Shown here piece by piece: positions 18,439 through 26,566 of a stretch of DNA of 64,000 nt. Position 1 is the first letter of the stretch, and the number at the start of each line of letters is the position of its first letter. The notes below the pieces were generated by a model, which saw nothing but the letters and a program-made list of their open reading frames with translations, ran no database searches and had not been told where the DNA came from. The DNA lies in assembly GCA_963849955.1 (NCBI GenBank), contig CAWKJU010000006.1, positions 62,001 to 126,000 on the forward strand, in the 5' to 3' direction. A program made the position numbers and the translations under genes. This DNA is from CAWFGW01 sp963849955 (GTDB taxonomy: Bacteria; Bacteroidota; Bacteroidia; Cytophagales; JAAEPT01).

Positions 18439-18975
18439 TTACAGCGTGTCCCCTAGTGTTCCAATGGAGTCTGACTCCTGTGATGGTGGTGTTTGAGTCT
18501 CCTTTACTTGAGTACTATCCAATTTCATAAATTTCCAACCTGCATAGAACATTACAAATCCGATAAACACATAAATTCCTATTTTATGTAGCTGCATCCC
18601 GTTGCTTTCCTCCATCGAAGATCTTCGGTCATTGCGGACTGTTTTATATTGGGACTCGAGGATATCATTAGTTCCCTCATCTGATTCCTCACATTGTTTC
18701 ACTAATTCAACCAGCTCATCTTCATATAAATTAGGAACATAAACCTGTTCACCATCCAACACATTGAAACCAAATTCAGTCAAGAAGTATTTGTCTTCAA
18801 CGCCTAATTCTTGTTCAATTAAGTGTTCACGATCTAAAAAATCGATAAGTGGCTGGGGTGATTTTATTGGTTTATTTTGGGAGTTTACAAACTGATTAGC
18901 ACGTATGGCGTGACCTGGTGTGTTTTCAAGCAGTTGCAGGTTATTGAATATGATATTGTTTAATTTTTCTTCCAA
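18439..18975 (-). CDS. Hypothetical protein with C-terminal membrane anchor
   Basis: A 178-residue protein. The first 125 residues are soluble, acidic and helical. One transmembrane helix follows at about 131-150 (IGIYVFIGFVMFYAGWKFM), then a 25-residue Thr/Ser-rich tail. There is no signal peptide, so the N-terminus is cytoplasmic and the protein is tail-anchored in the inner membrane. I recognise no family. It lies 41 bp downstream of the FemAB-like gene on the same strand and may be co-transcribed with it. Confidence 0.6.
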   Translation of the reverse strand: MEEKLNNIIFNNLQLLENTPGHAIRANQFVNSQNKPIKSPQPLIDFLDREHLIEQELGVEDKYFLTEFGFNVLDGEQVYVPNLYEDELVELVKQCEESDEGTNDILESQYKTVRNDRRSSMEESNGMQLHKIGIYVFIGFVMFYAGWKFMKLDSTQVKETQTPPSQESDSIGTLGDTL

Positions 18976-19016
18976 AATGATTTCTTACGAATAGTATAGT
19001 GTTTTTTGAGCTTGCA

Positions 19017-20114
19017 TTAATTGCTTAGCTCCTGCAATCTAAACAAATCATAGGCTTTTTCCTGATAGGGATAGTCCCAGCAGCCCATTCTGTGAAATAA
19101 ATCTCCGCCAAACCCTTTTTTATACACATGTACACCGTGCAAAGGATGGTTTTGACTCAAATTAGGTGCAGAACCAAACATATCATATTCGGTGCATCCG
19201 CACTTTTTAGCGAGTTTAATTGACTCCCATTGGAGTGCATAGCTGGCTCTTTTATTCTCAACGGATGATGCACCATATAAATAATTACCCCGCTGATTAG
19301 AAATCACTAAAAACATGGAAGCTAAAAACTGACCTTTATTTTCAGCCATTAACATTTTTACCTGTACTCCTGTGTTACTTTCATCCTGGTTTTTTAAAAT
19401 AGCGGCAAAATAGGCTTCATTTTGTAATAGCAAATCGTGACGAAGTGCTGTCTCTACGTAAAGTTTGTACCAGTCACTAATATGTTCAACACCATATTCT
19501 TTCACTTCAATACCCTCGGTGACTGCCCGTCTAATGTTGTACCGAGTATTATAGCGCATATTGTTGAGTAAATCTTCTTCTTTCTGTTTCAGGTCTAGAA
19601 AGAAGGTGTTTTTAGGAAGTACATCACTGGGGCTTTTTTTTAAGTTCCAATTGGTTGTTTTGTAGTTGACCCTCATTTCCTGAATGCGACTCTGTGGTGG
19701 CCCATTCCAGTTACCTGATTGGTCAAAATATTCATCTTCCATTGCCCATTGGTTTTGCCACATTAAATCATACCGAATGAAAACGCAGTTAGATGGCAGA
19801 TGGGGTTGAATGGTTTCGGAAAGTTCTTCAAGAAATATGCCCTGATTTTCAATGCTTGGTTCTATTTTAGGGCCATAAGGAACATATGCATAACACAGTT
19901 CTGGACTGATGTATTTGATTAACACCAATAAGTCGTCCTGTGTGTGAGTGGAACTTTTGGAGGAGGTATACAACAAACCCTTCGAAACAGTCAATTCAAA
20001 TCCAGAGGGTTGATATCCTTGTTTGTCTTTTAACTTCCCCCAGTAAGGCGTTTGGGGTAATATATTTGTTGGACTAAGATCGCGAATATCCTTTTTCTTT
20101 AGTTTACAAATCAT
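19017..20114 (-). CDS. FemAB-like (GNAT-fold) peptidoglycan bridge-type aminoacyltransferase
   Basis: A 365-residue protein of the FemX/FemAB group, two GNAT-like halves that transfer an amino acid from aminoacyl-tRNA to peptidoglycan precursors or a related acceptor. Recognisable parts are the aromatic N-terminus TPYWGKLKDKQGY, the central RYNTRYNIRRAVTEGIEV, and the C-terminal KKCGCTEYDMFGSAP followed by VHVYKKGFGGDL. The central RYNxRYNIRRA stretch is typical of the LPS/lipid II amino-acid transfer subfamily. Gram-negative members have no assigned cross-bridge role, so the substrate is open. Confidence 0.8.
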   Translation of the reverse strand: MICKLKKKDIRDLSPTNILPQTPYWGKLKDKQGYQPSGFELTVSKGLLYTSSKSSTHTQDDLLVLIKYISPELCYAYVPYGPKIEPSIENQGIFLEELSETIQPHLPSNCVFIRYDLMWQNQWAMEDEYFDQSGNWNGPPQSRIQEMRVNYKTTNWNLKKSPSDVLPKNTFFLDLKQKEEDLLNNMRYNTRYNIRRAVTEGIEVKEYGVEHISDWYKLYVETALRHDLLLQNEAYFAAILKNQDESNTGVQVKMLMAENKGQFLASMFLVISNQRGNYLYGASSVENKRASYALQWESIKLAKKCGCTEYDMFGSAPNLSQNHPLHGVHVYKKGFGGDLFHRMGCWDYPYQEKAYDLFRLQELSN

Positions 20115-20465
20115 TGGTGTGCATTTTACTGCAAAATTAACGAATCTATGTTTTTAGAAAAAACTACCGTCAGACTATTACAGGTACTCTAAAAGATTTT
20201 AAGAAGGAGTATTTGAAATTTGTTTTAATGTGTATGGTCGGTTTTTTTCATTTTCTCTATAAATTGATTAATCACACTTAAGTTGCTATTCTTGAGTTTA
20301 TAGGAATAATACCGTTTTTGTTCAGGTGTGCACAAGAACCGCTAGGCTTAACCTTGGGTTAGGGAATTTGGAGTACTCAGCTGTCTTATTCGTCAAAGTT
20401 AATTGGTAGCATTCCTGTTTATAAACCATTTATTTTGAACCAATCAGAAATGCCATTGTCCGTTA
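20115..20465. other. Intergenic region, 351 bp
   Basis: No ORF with a credible start, no tRNA and no terminator-like hairpin was seen between the FemAB-like gene and the YCF48-repeat gene. Both genes are on the minus strand, so the part near 20115 should hold the promoter of the FemAB-like gene, but no clear -7 box was identified. Confidence 0.4.
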
Positions 20466-21641
20466 TTATTCTTTTACAAATTTTTTCATTACTATGCCAT
20501 TTTCTGTTAGCAATCTCACGAAATATACTCCATTTGGTAAATTTAATGTATTAATCTGGTATGGTTCTAGGGGATCCAAATTCATTACTTTTGAGTAAAC
20601 TGCTTGTCCGTTTAAGTTTACTATTTCAATATTTTTTATAATGGTTGGACATGTAATAGTTAAGTTGTTTGTTGCAGGATTGGGGGAAAGTAAGATAATA
20701 GTCGATAAAGGAATGTTTTCCATACCTAATACGATATTTGAATTTTTAAGTATTGTAGTTTCATCTCCTATAACTACGGCACTTGTAGATGATAACATAA
20801 ATACATTATTGAGCGTTACCGAGGTTGCCGCATCATGTTTGTACCACGTACTACCTCCATCATTAGTGTATAAGATGGTGCCTCCAGATCCAACTACAAT
20901 CCCACTATTTTCATCATAAAAATTTACTCCTTGCAAATAACTGGTACTATTTGTTATTAACGATGACCAGTTATTTCCGCCATCTGAAGTTTTAAAAACA
21001 CTACCACCTGAGCCTACTGCAAAACCGATGTATTCATTCACAAAATACATTTTTGTTAATAAAACAGAAGGAGTAGGGCACACAGTAGTCCATGATATAC
21101 CACCATTTGTAGTTTTTTTCACACCTACACCCTGTTCTGCTATGTATCCTATTGTTTCATTAGTGAATACTACATCTGTTAAAAGGTTTGTTGTTCCAGA
21201 ATTTCCAACGGTTACGGAGAGTCCACCATTGGTGGTTTTCCAGAAGACACCACCGGTTCCTACAAAATATGCTGTGTTTGCACTAGGAGCAGAAACACCC
21301 CAAAGAGAATTTGAAGTTGGCGGGGAAATCAAGCTCCAGTTAATGCCGCCATCTGTTGTTTTTGTCATAGATGCCCCTACCAATGAAGCACCATATCCAT
21401 AGACATTATTATAAAAACTAAAATCTCGAATTCCGTATGACGATGTTCCATTCCAATTAACACCACCATCTGATGTTTTATAAGTATAAGCAGAACCACT
21501 TGAAAGAAGCCCGTTTAAAGAATCTTTAAAAAAAATTGCTTCTAAAGAAATATTGCCTCCGCTTAATATGGTAGTCCAGTCATTTTGTGCAAATGATGAA
21601 AGTGAAAAAAAGAGCATTAAAAATGTAATTGGAGTTTTCAT
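20466..21641 (-). CDS. Secreted YCF48/BNR-like repeat protein with T9SS type A CTD
   Basis: The 391-residue protein has a signal peptide (about 1-18, ending SFAQ). Next comes a beta-propeller-like region with at least six repeats of the type 'YKTSDGGVNW', 'TKTTDGGINW' and 'FKTSDGGNNW' spaced about 40-45 residues apart. An 80-residue T9SS type A sorting domain follows (LSPNPATNNLTI then PNGVYFVRL, ending MKKFVKE). The propeller repeats resemble the photosystem II assembly factor YCF48 and sialidase BNR repeats. In Bacteroidota these are surface or secreted proteins of unknown ligand. It sits 71 bp from the transposase gene. Confidence 0.85.
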   Translation of the reverse strand: MKTPITFLMLFFSLSSFAQNDWTTILSGGNISLEAIFFKDSLNGLLSSGSAYTYKTSDGGVNWNGTSSYGIRDFSFYNNVYGYGASLVGASMTKTTDGGINWSLISPPTSNSLWGVSAPSANTAYFVGTGGVFWKTTNGGLSVTVGNSGTTNLLTDVVFTNETIGYIAEQGVGVKKTTNGGISWTTVCPTPSVLLTKMYFVNEYIGFAVGSGGSVFKTSDGGNNWSSLITNSTSYLQGVNFYDENSGIVVGSGGTILYTNDGGSTWYKHDAATSVTLNNVFMLSSTSAVVIGDETTILKNSNIVLGMENIPLSTIILLSPNPATNNLTITCPTIIKNIEIVNLNGQAVYSKVMNLDPLEPYQINTLNLPNGVYFVRLLTENGIVMKKFVKE

Positions 21642-21680
21642 AATTGATTTAGTTTAATGGGGTTTTCATAGGGTTCCTAC

Positions 21681-21710
21681 CGCTCAGAGTCACTCGCTAG
21701 AAGACTCTGA
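21681..21710. repeat. REP hairpin, left copy
   Basis: The arms TCAGAGTC (21684-21691) and GACTCTGA (21703-21710) form a perfect 8-bp stem with an 11-nt loop. The sequence is an inverted copy of the hairpin at 22353-22383 on the other side of the transposase gene; CCGCTCAGAGTCACTC is shared exactly when one copy is reverse-complemented. Confidence 0.8.
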
Positions 21711-21712
21711 CT

Positions 21713-22339
21713 TTAGAACCAATACCTATAATCGTAAATTTTCACATCATTTTCTATTCCTAATTCATAAAATGCTGCACTCGAATAGGGATAACTAACA
21801 AAGTCTTCTGCCAATCGCCATTTTCCACTTACTTGGTTATGATGAATATAATCTAACACTTTCAATATTGCTTCTTGACTTTCTAACAATTTACCATCAA
21901 ATGACAACTTAAATACTTGATGCTTCTTACCTTTTTCCTTCTCTTTTATCTGTACTCCTTCGGCCCAAATTGCTAGTAACTCATGTTGACTTTGTAGTTT
22001 TAATCTTTTTACAATTTCATACGCCATAAACCGTTTTCCCTCACCTATTCCATGGTTTAGTCCTTTACTACTTTCTTCTACATAAAACACAAAATGTAAA
22101 TGATTAGGCATGGCTACATACCTATTAACTATTATTCCCTTTTTAATTAGATGGTTAAACCAATCTGGCAAATAGCTATACAACTTTGATTCTTCTATGA
22201 GTGGGAGCCAGTTATGACACGTAAAAGTTGTGAAATAAAATGCTCCTTTCTGTTCATGAATGCTATGTGTTGGCATATCTAAAAATGTTTGCTTTTTTAA
22301 AAATACTGACTTTTCTGTAAATTCTAAGTTAGTTATCAC
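21713..22339 (-). CDS. REP-associated tyrosine transposase (RAYT, Y1 HUH family)
   Basis: A 208-residue member of the IS200-like Y1 transposase superfamily. The HUH metal motif is in MPNHLHFVFYV near residue 80 and the probable catalytic Tyr is in LDYIHHNQVSGKW near residue 168. FTTFTCHNWLPLIEE after the N-terminus is typical of the Bacteroidota branch. The family start is usually just before MPTHSIHEQKGAFYF, so translation may begin at Met22 (22276) instead. The gene lies between two inverted REP hairpins, which marks it as a domesticated single-copy RAYT that cleaves and moves REP hairpins rather than a full insertion sequence. Confidence 0.85.
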   Translation of the reverse strand: MITNLEFTEKSVFLKKQTFLDMPTHSIHEQKGAFYFTTFTCHNWLPLIEESKLYSYLPDWFNHLIKKGIIVNRYVAMPNHLHFVFYVEESSKGLNHGIGEGKRFMAYEIVKRLKLQSQHELLAIWAEGVQIKEKEKGKKHQVFKLSFDGKLLESQEAILKVLDYIHHNQVSGKWRLAEDFVSYPYSSAAFYELGIENDVKIYDYRYWF

Positions 22340-22352
22340 AAGATGCCTAGCT

Positions 22353-22383
22353 GCTCAGAGTCCTCTGGGGAGTGACTCTGAGC
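22353..22383. repeat. REP hairpin, right copy
   Basis: GCTCAGAGTC (22353-22362) and GACTCTGAGC (22374-22383) form a perfect 10-bp stem around an 11-nt loop. The copy is inverted relative to the one at 21681-21710. The two bracket the transposase gene, the arrangement expected of a REP/RAYT unit. Confidence 0.8.
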
Positions 22384-22552
22384 GGAGGTAAAAAGGGCTG
22401 CTTGATTTATATTTCATAGAATCGCTTATTATTTCACCTATAAATCGATTAAATAATTTTATTGTTTATTTGTAATAAAAATTTAAGTATAGCGAAGATC
22501 CAACAAACTTAATAAATACTTAAAAAAATTAATGATATACTTTGTAGTTTGA

Positions 22553-23608
22553 TCATTTCATTAAGCTAACCTTTTTTACGAACTCATCATCAATTACAAT
22601 GATATAATAACCCACTGCAGCGGGTTCGCCTTTGTTGGTATATCCATTCCATGAAGTGGGAGCCTGAAGTTCTTGAATTAAAAAACCTTCAATGTTATAT
22701 ATTTTGGCGGTACCCGTTGCTGTAATCGGGAAGGTGTCGTAGTGTCCATCGCCATCGGGGGAGAACACATCCAAGTCAGTCGAGGAGTCTGCGCAAGGTG
22801 CCAATGTGATACTTTTTTCTACAGTAGTTAAGGCATAAAATTGAATGTCGTCTAAAGCAAAGTCATTTTCTTCTTTGGCAGTATTTAAGCTTTTAATAGC
22901 GATTTCTAACGTACCAGTGGTATCAGCAACCCAATCAACGGTAAGTTCATTCCACGAAATGTTTTTTGGCAAGCTCATCGATTGAATAAAAGTACTATCG
23001 ATGTAGACCCCGAATTTAGCACTGTTAAGCGTTTTAGGGTCAGATGCGGTGAGGAAGTCTTGGTGGATGTTGGTTCCCCAAAAAGCAAAGCGATAAATTT
23101 TCCCTTTAACTACATTGACTTTGTATTCGACAACGGCCTTGTAGTCAAATTTGCTGGCATCAGCAATAAGCATATTGCCACCATTGCCTGTGTGGTCTTG
23201 GATGTTGACAAAAGCGGAAAGCACCGAAGGGTTAGGGGTGAGGTTAAAATCACCGTTATTAAAAACGGTATCGTTCATAGCGGTAAGGTCATAGTCGGAA
23301 GTGAAGTTAGTCACCCCACTTTCAAAGTCGCCATTGATGATTAAGTTATTAGAAAAGGTACCAGCAGCCACCGCGGTAATGGTCTGATTGATTGGGGTGG
23401 TGGTCAGCACAGGTTGATTTGAGAGTAAAACTGAGTTTTCGTACCAACCAATAAAGGTACCATTGGAATGGGCTTCCAACGTTATGGTGTTTTTGTCACA
23501 ATCATACTGTTCAGTCACATCAATAAAACAGTCATTCGTACATTGAGCTTGTAAGAGTGGGCTTAATGCAAGTAGACAAATAAATAATATAGAGGTGATG
23601 CCTTTCAT
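22553..23608 (-). CDS. Secreted protein with T9SS type B CTD (gliding-motility-associated type)
   Basis: A 351-residue protein with a signal peptide of about 21 residues, a short Ig-like part with CDKNTITLEAHSNGTFIGWY, and a jelly-roll carbohydrate-binding-like domain at about 95-255 (NLIINGDFESGVTNF to DFALDDIQFYAL). The type B CTD begins at DVFSPDGDGHYD and continues with KIYNIEGFLIQEL, SWNGYTNKGEPAAVGYY, ending VSLMK. Type B CTD proteins are exported by T9SS and held at the cell surface with PorP-like partners; a PorP gene is 1.8 kb away in the same module. It is the last gene of an operon with the anti-sigma-like and sigma genes. Confidence 0.85.
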   Translation of the reverse strand: MKGITSILFICLLALSPLLQAQCTNDCFIDVTEQYDCDKNTITLEAHSNGTFIGWYENSVLLSNQPVLTTTPINQTITAVAAGTFSNNLIINGDFESGVTNFTSDYDLTAMNDTVFNNGDFNLTPNPSVLSAFVNIQDHTGNGGNMLIADASKFDYKAVVEYKVNVVKGKIYRFAFWGTNIHQDFLTASDPKTLNSAKFGVYIDSTFIQSMSLPKNISWNELTVDWVADTTGTLEIAIKSLNTAKEENDFALDDIQFYALTTVEKSITLAPCADSSTDLDVFSPDGDGHYDTFPITATGTAKIYNIEGFLIQELQAPTSWNGYTNKGEPAAVGYYIIVIDDEFVKKVSLMK

Positions 23609-23614
23609 ACCAAA

Positions 23615-24769
23615 TTAGTTCAGGATAGTAATTTCTCCTTTGGTGGTTTTAGTTTCGGTGCTGATGGTGTAATAATATAATCCTGTAGGCTGTTCGATTC
23701 CGTTATTGTTATTCCCATCCCATTTAATTTCATCCACACTGCTAATTTCATACACCAGATCACCGTTTTTATTGTAGACCTTCAGGGTAGCCATGACTCC
23801 GACTGACTCATATAACATGATTGCTGATTCAAACGCCAAGTTGAGGGTATGGTTTGTTTTAGGACAAAACTTCTCAGGTACTTCGACCTCCTTGTCTGTG
23901 GTACATCCGTTTTGGTCTTTGATGCTAAAGTTGTAATAACCTGCAAACAAGTTTTTAAATGTTTCACCTGCTTTGTTTTTGTAATAAACCGTATAAGGGG
24001 ATTGGCCACCAGAAAAAGGTTTGTCAGCGAAACTAACGCCACCATTCGCTTCACCAATGCAGGCTGTATCGATGGTTGGTTTTGCACCTATTTTTACTTT
24101 GCTACAATCAAATGTCGTTGGAGTAGTTTTTCTAACGGGTGGTAATTCTTTAGTTGTTTCTTGTATTGGCATTTCCTTTATTGGATTTTTCTTCTCGACT
24201 GTTGCCGGTGCAATAGCAGAGGCAGAGAGAGGTTCTTTCTCTTCTTTTACTGTAACATCAGGCGTTGTTGATACTTCTGAATCTGCTTTCGCTGTTGATG
24301 GCTCTTTTGAAGGTGTAGCAGGTTCCAGTGGCTTGCTTGTTGGAGTTTTTACTGAATCTATCCATTGAGGAGCTTTTACTGTTGGTGTTGGGATAGCAAC
24401 TACTACTTGAGCAGGTGTTTCAATGTCAACAGGTTCAACAGGTATTATATTGGCTGACTCATTATACGACTGAAAAAAGAAATATCCTGCAATTGATAAA
24501 GCAATAATAGCTACAGCAATGCCATATTTGATGTATTTATTCTGTAGTTGCTGTTGATCATATTGTTTGATTCCAGCATTCATTTTAGTACGGAGGTCGT
24601 GGTTACTTGCTTGTACAGTGATTTCACGAGTGAGTTGTTGTAATTCGAGAGCCGTAGCCATTTCAGGGTTAGTTGATAATTCCTGTTCAAACTGAAGCAA
24701 AGTATCGCCAGCCAACTCTCCGTTGAGATAATTTTCAATGAGGTAGTATGTTTCTTCGTGTTTGTTCAC
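23615..24769 (-). CDS. Transmembrane anti-sigma-like protein with SprB repeat and type B CTD-like end
   Basis: The 384-residue protein has a cytoplasmic helical N-terminus (1-82, containing NYLNGELAGDTLLQFEQEL, typical of Bacteroidota anti-sigma-like proteins). A transmembrane helix at about 83-101 leads to a Pro/Thr/Lys-rich linker to about 220. An SprB-like repeat follows (CIGEANGGVSF, GGQSPYTVYY, GYYNFSIKDQNGCT), then a type B CTD-like domain (LKVYNKNGDLVYEI, KWDGNNNNG, TGLYYYTIS). There is no signal peptide, so the CTD-like part lies in the periplasm on an inner-membrane protein. It overlaps the sigma gene by 4 bp and is followed 6 bp later by the type B surface protein. Confidence 0.75.
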   Translation of the reverse strand: MNKHEETYYLIENYLNGELAGDTLLQFEQELSTNPEMATALELQQLTREITVQASNHDLRTKMNAGIKQYDQQQLQNKYIKYGIAVAIIALSIAGYFFFQSYNESANIIPVEPVDIETPAQVVVAIPTPTVKAPQWIDSVKTPTSKPLEPATPSKEPSTAKADSEVSTTPDVTVKEEKEPLSASAIAPATVEKKNPIKEMPIQETTKELPPVRKTTPTTFDCSKVKIGAKPTIDTACIGEANGGVSFADKPFSGGQSPYTVYYKNKAGETFKNLFAGYYNFSIKDQNGCTTDKEVEVPEKFCPKTNHTLNLAFESAIMLYESVGVMATLKVYNKNGDLVYEISSVDEIKWDGNNNNGIEQPTGLYYYTISTETKTTKGEITILN

Positions 24770-25338
24770 TTGCGTATCGAGTTAATTAACTCCATGTTTT
24801 CCTGTGCAATTTTAATCAGCGCTTGATTGCAGCGATATTTAGTTGCTTTGGCCACTTGTTCATTTTTATAACCGAGTATTAAACATATTTCAGCCATTGA
24901 CTTGCGGTCATATATGATACTTTTCATCAGTTGGCGACAGCGTTCATCCAGTTTATTAAAAAGTTGGTGCATGGCACTTTCCTTTTCTTTATTGATAACC
25001 TGATCCAGTTGGTTTTCCTCAGGTTGATGTTCATGCATGGTATAGTCAACATACTTTTTGTTGACTTTTTTTCTTTTATTGATGTTGATCCATAGGTTTT
25101 TACAAATTGTGTAAATAAACCCGTCAATCTCATGGTTTTTATTAAATGAACCTTCTTTCACTTTTTGAAAGAAGACTATTACTGCGTCTTGAAACAGGTC
25201 ATCAGCCTCTTCTGTTGTGCCACTATTTTTTCTGATATAAATCCTTACTTTAGGGAGGGTTTCTTTATATAAGTGAGTAAGTGCACGGTCGTCATTACCT
25301 GCTTTAATACACTGTAATATTTCGTCTTGTTTGTTCAA
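24766..25338 (-). CDS. ECF-type RNA polymerase sigma factor
   Basis: A 190-residue sigma-70 family protein with region 2 at about 20-95 (TTEEADDLFQDAVIVFFQKV, IDGFIYTICKNLWIN) and region 4 at about 125-180 (SMAEICLILGYKNEQVAKAT). It is the first gene of an operon with the CTD-bearing anti-sigma-like gene and the type B surface protein, and is divergent from a PorP gene. A GTTTAC-16 bp-TGTAT motif 16 bp before its start suggests that an ECF sigma, perhaps itself, transcribes it. Confidence 0.87.
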   Translation of the reverse strand: MNKQDEILQCIKAGNDDRALTHLYKETLPKVRIYIRKNSGTTEEADDLFQDAVIVFFQKVKEGSFNKNHEIDGFIYTICKNLWININKRKKVNKKYVDYTMHEHQPEENQLDQVINKEKESAMHQLFNKLDERCRQLMKSIIYDRKSMAEICLILGYKNEQVAKATKYRCNQALIKIAQENMELINSIRK

Positions 25339-25353
25339 CTGAATTCAAATCTA

Positions 25354-25380
25354 ATACAAGCTTCCACAAAAAAGGTAAAC
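25354..25380 (-). promoter_or_regulatory. ECF-type promoter motif upstream of the sigma gene (weaker form)
   Basis: On the minus strand GTTTAC (25380-25375), 16 bp, then TGTAT (25358-25354), 16 bp before the sigma ATG. The -35-like half is identical to the sites before CotH, CE4-GH8, CE15 and the 1225-aa gene. The -10-like half differs from CGTAG at two positions. It suggests autoregulation. Confidence 0.5.
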
Positions 25381-25442
25381 AGAATTCTAAACTTAAGTGA
25401 TATTTTTTTCATTTTTAACATCTGCTTATTTCAAATGTGGTA

Positions 25443-26333
25443 TTGAAAACGTATTATCTTAGCGTCTCATTTCTTCTTTTTTTGGTGTGCCAATTCTATA
25501 ATGGATTTGCACAATCCACAGAATTATACCCCTATAACATCAGTCAGACATTTAATCAAACATCGTTGATCAATAGTGCAATCGGTAGCGATACTAATTT
25601 TTTTGAAGTGGACTTTACCAATCGTACTTTGGTAGGAGTGTTTAATGGCGTTAGTCAAAATTATTTAAATGTTTATTTATCCAGTACAGGCAACTCCGAA
25701 AACACACGACATAGTTTTGGTGCAATGGCCGTTAATAAAAATGAGGGCGATTACATTAAGCGGAATCGGCTATACTTGCGTTACGGGGTGCAAGTAGCTA
25801 TCAGCAGAAAATCGCGTGTGTCGTTGGGTACCTCGTTGGGTTTTATCAATTACCTTTTTGAATCCAGTGTTGCTAATGGAGGAGGGTCCGCTTTTGCGAG
25901 AGATTTAAATATTGGAGCAGTTTATGCCTACCCAAACTTCAATGTCGGGATAGCTGTCAATCAAATTTTTTACCCCGAACTTAGTCCTTTGAATGAGCGC
26001 ATCCGATTAACGCGCTATTATAACGCCAATTCCTATTACCGCTTGACGATAGATCAGGATGTGGCATTAGAACTCTATGCTTTAGCATCCTTTTACGAAG
26101 CAGGATTATTGACGATGAAGGCTTCGTTGATTACTGTTCTTCGTAAGCAATTTTTAGTGGGTGGTGGTTATAACTATAATCAAGGTATTGATGCCTACAT
26201 CGGATTGCGGAAGCTAAAAATCGGATCCAGTAACTTTGACTTAATGGTTTCTTTTTTAGCGTACAACACCCGTAAGCTAAGTTCCACTACCGACCGTTCC
26301 ATCGAATTCTCCATTCGTTACTTTATCGAGTAG
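25443..26333 (+). CDS. PorP/SprF family T9SS outer-membrane protein
   Basis: A roughly 296-residue outer-membrane barrel with a signal peptide ending YNGFAQ and PorP hallmarks. These are the N-terminal YNISQTFNQTSLINSAIGSD, the repeated strands VQVAISRKSRVSLGTSLGF and NFNVGIAVNQIF, and a C-terminal end in FSIRYFIE. PorP-like proteins bind type B CTDs at the surface. No ATG is available before the signal peptide: the frame can start at TTG 25443 (giving MKTYYLSVSF) or GTG 25437. It is divergent from the sigma operon whose last gene encodes a type B CTD protein, its probable partner. Confidence 0.8.
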   Translation: MKTYYLSVSFLLFLVCQFYNGFAQSTELYPYNISQTFNQTSLINSAIGSDTNFFEVDFTNRTLVGVFNGVSQNYLNVYLSSTGNSENTRHSFGAMAVNKNEGDYIKRNRLYLRYGVQVAISRKSRVSLGTSLGFINYLFESSVANGGGSAFARDLNIGAVYAYPNFNVGIAVNQIFYPELSPLNERIRLTRYYNANSYYRLTIDQDVALELYALASFYEAGLLTMKASLITVLRKQFLVGGGYNYNQGIDAYIGLRKLKIGSSNFDLMVSFLAYNTRKLSSTTDRSIEFSIRYFIE

Positions 26334-26566
26334 TTGTTTGTATTTACTCATGTAAACCTTGTACTAATTCCTTTTAGGATGCAGAGTTAGTTGATCTAAT
26401 CGCTTTGCAGTTTCGCTAAGTAAAATATTCAATACCTATGAACCTCCAATTATTAATCACCGCTTTGTATGCACGCATCGACAATTTTTTATCAGCTGTT
26501 TACCTCTTGGATACGAGGTTGTATAAGCATCAAAACAGGGAACAATTATTAAATCACAAACTTGAT

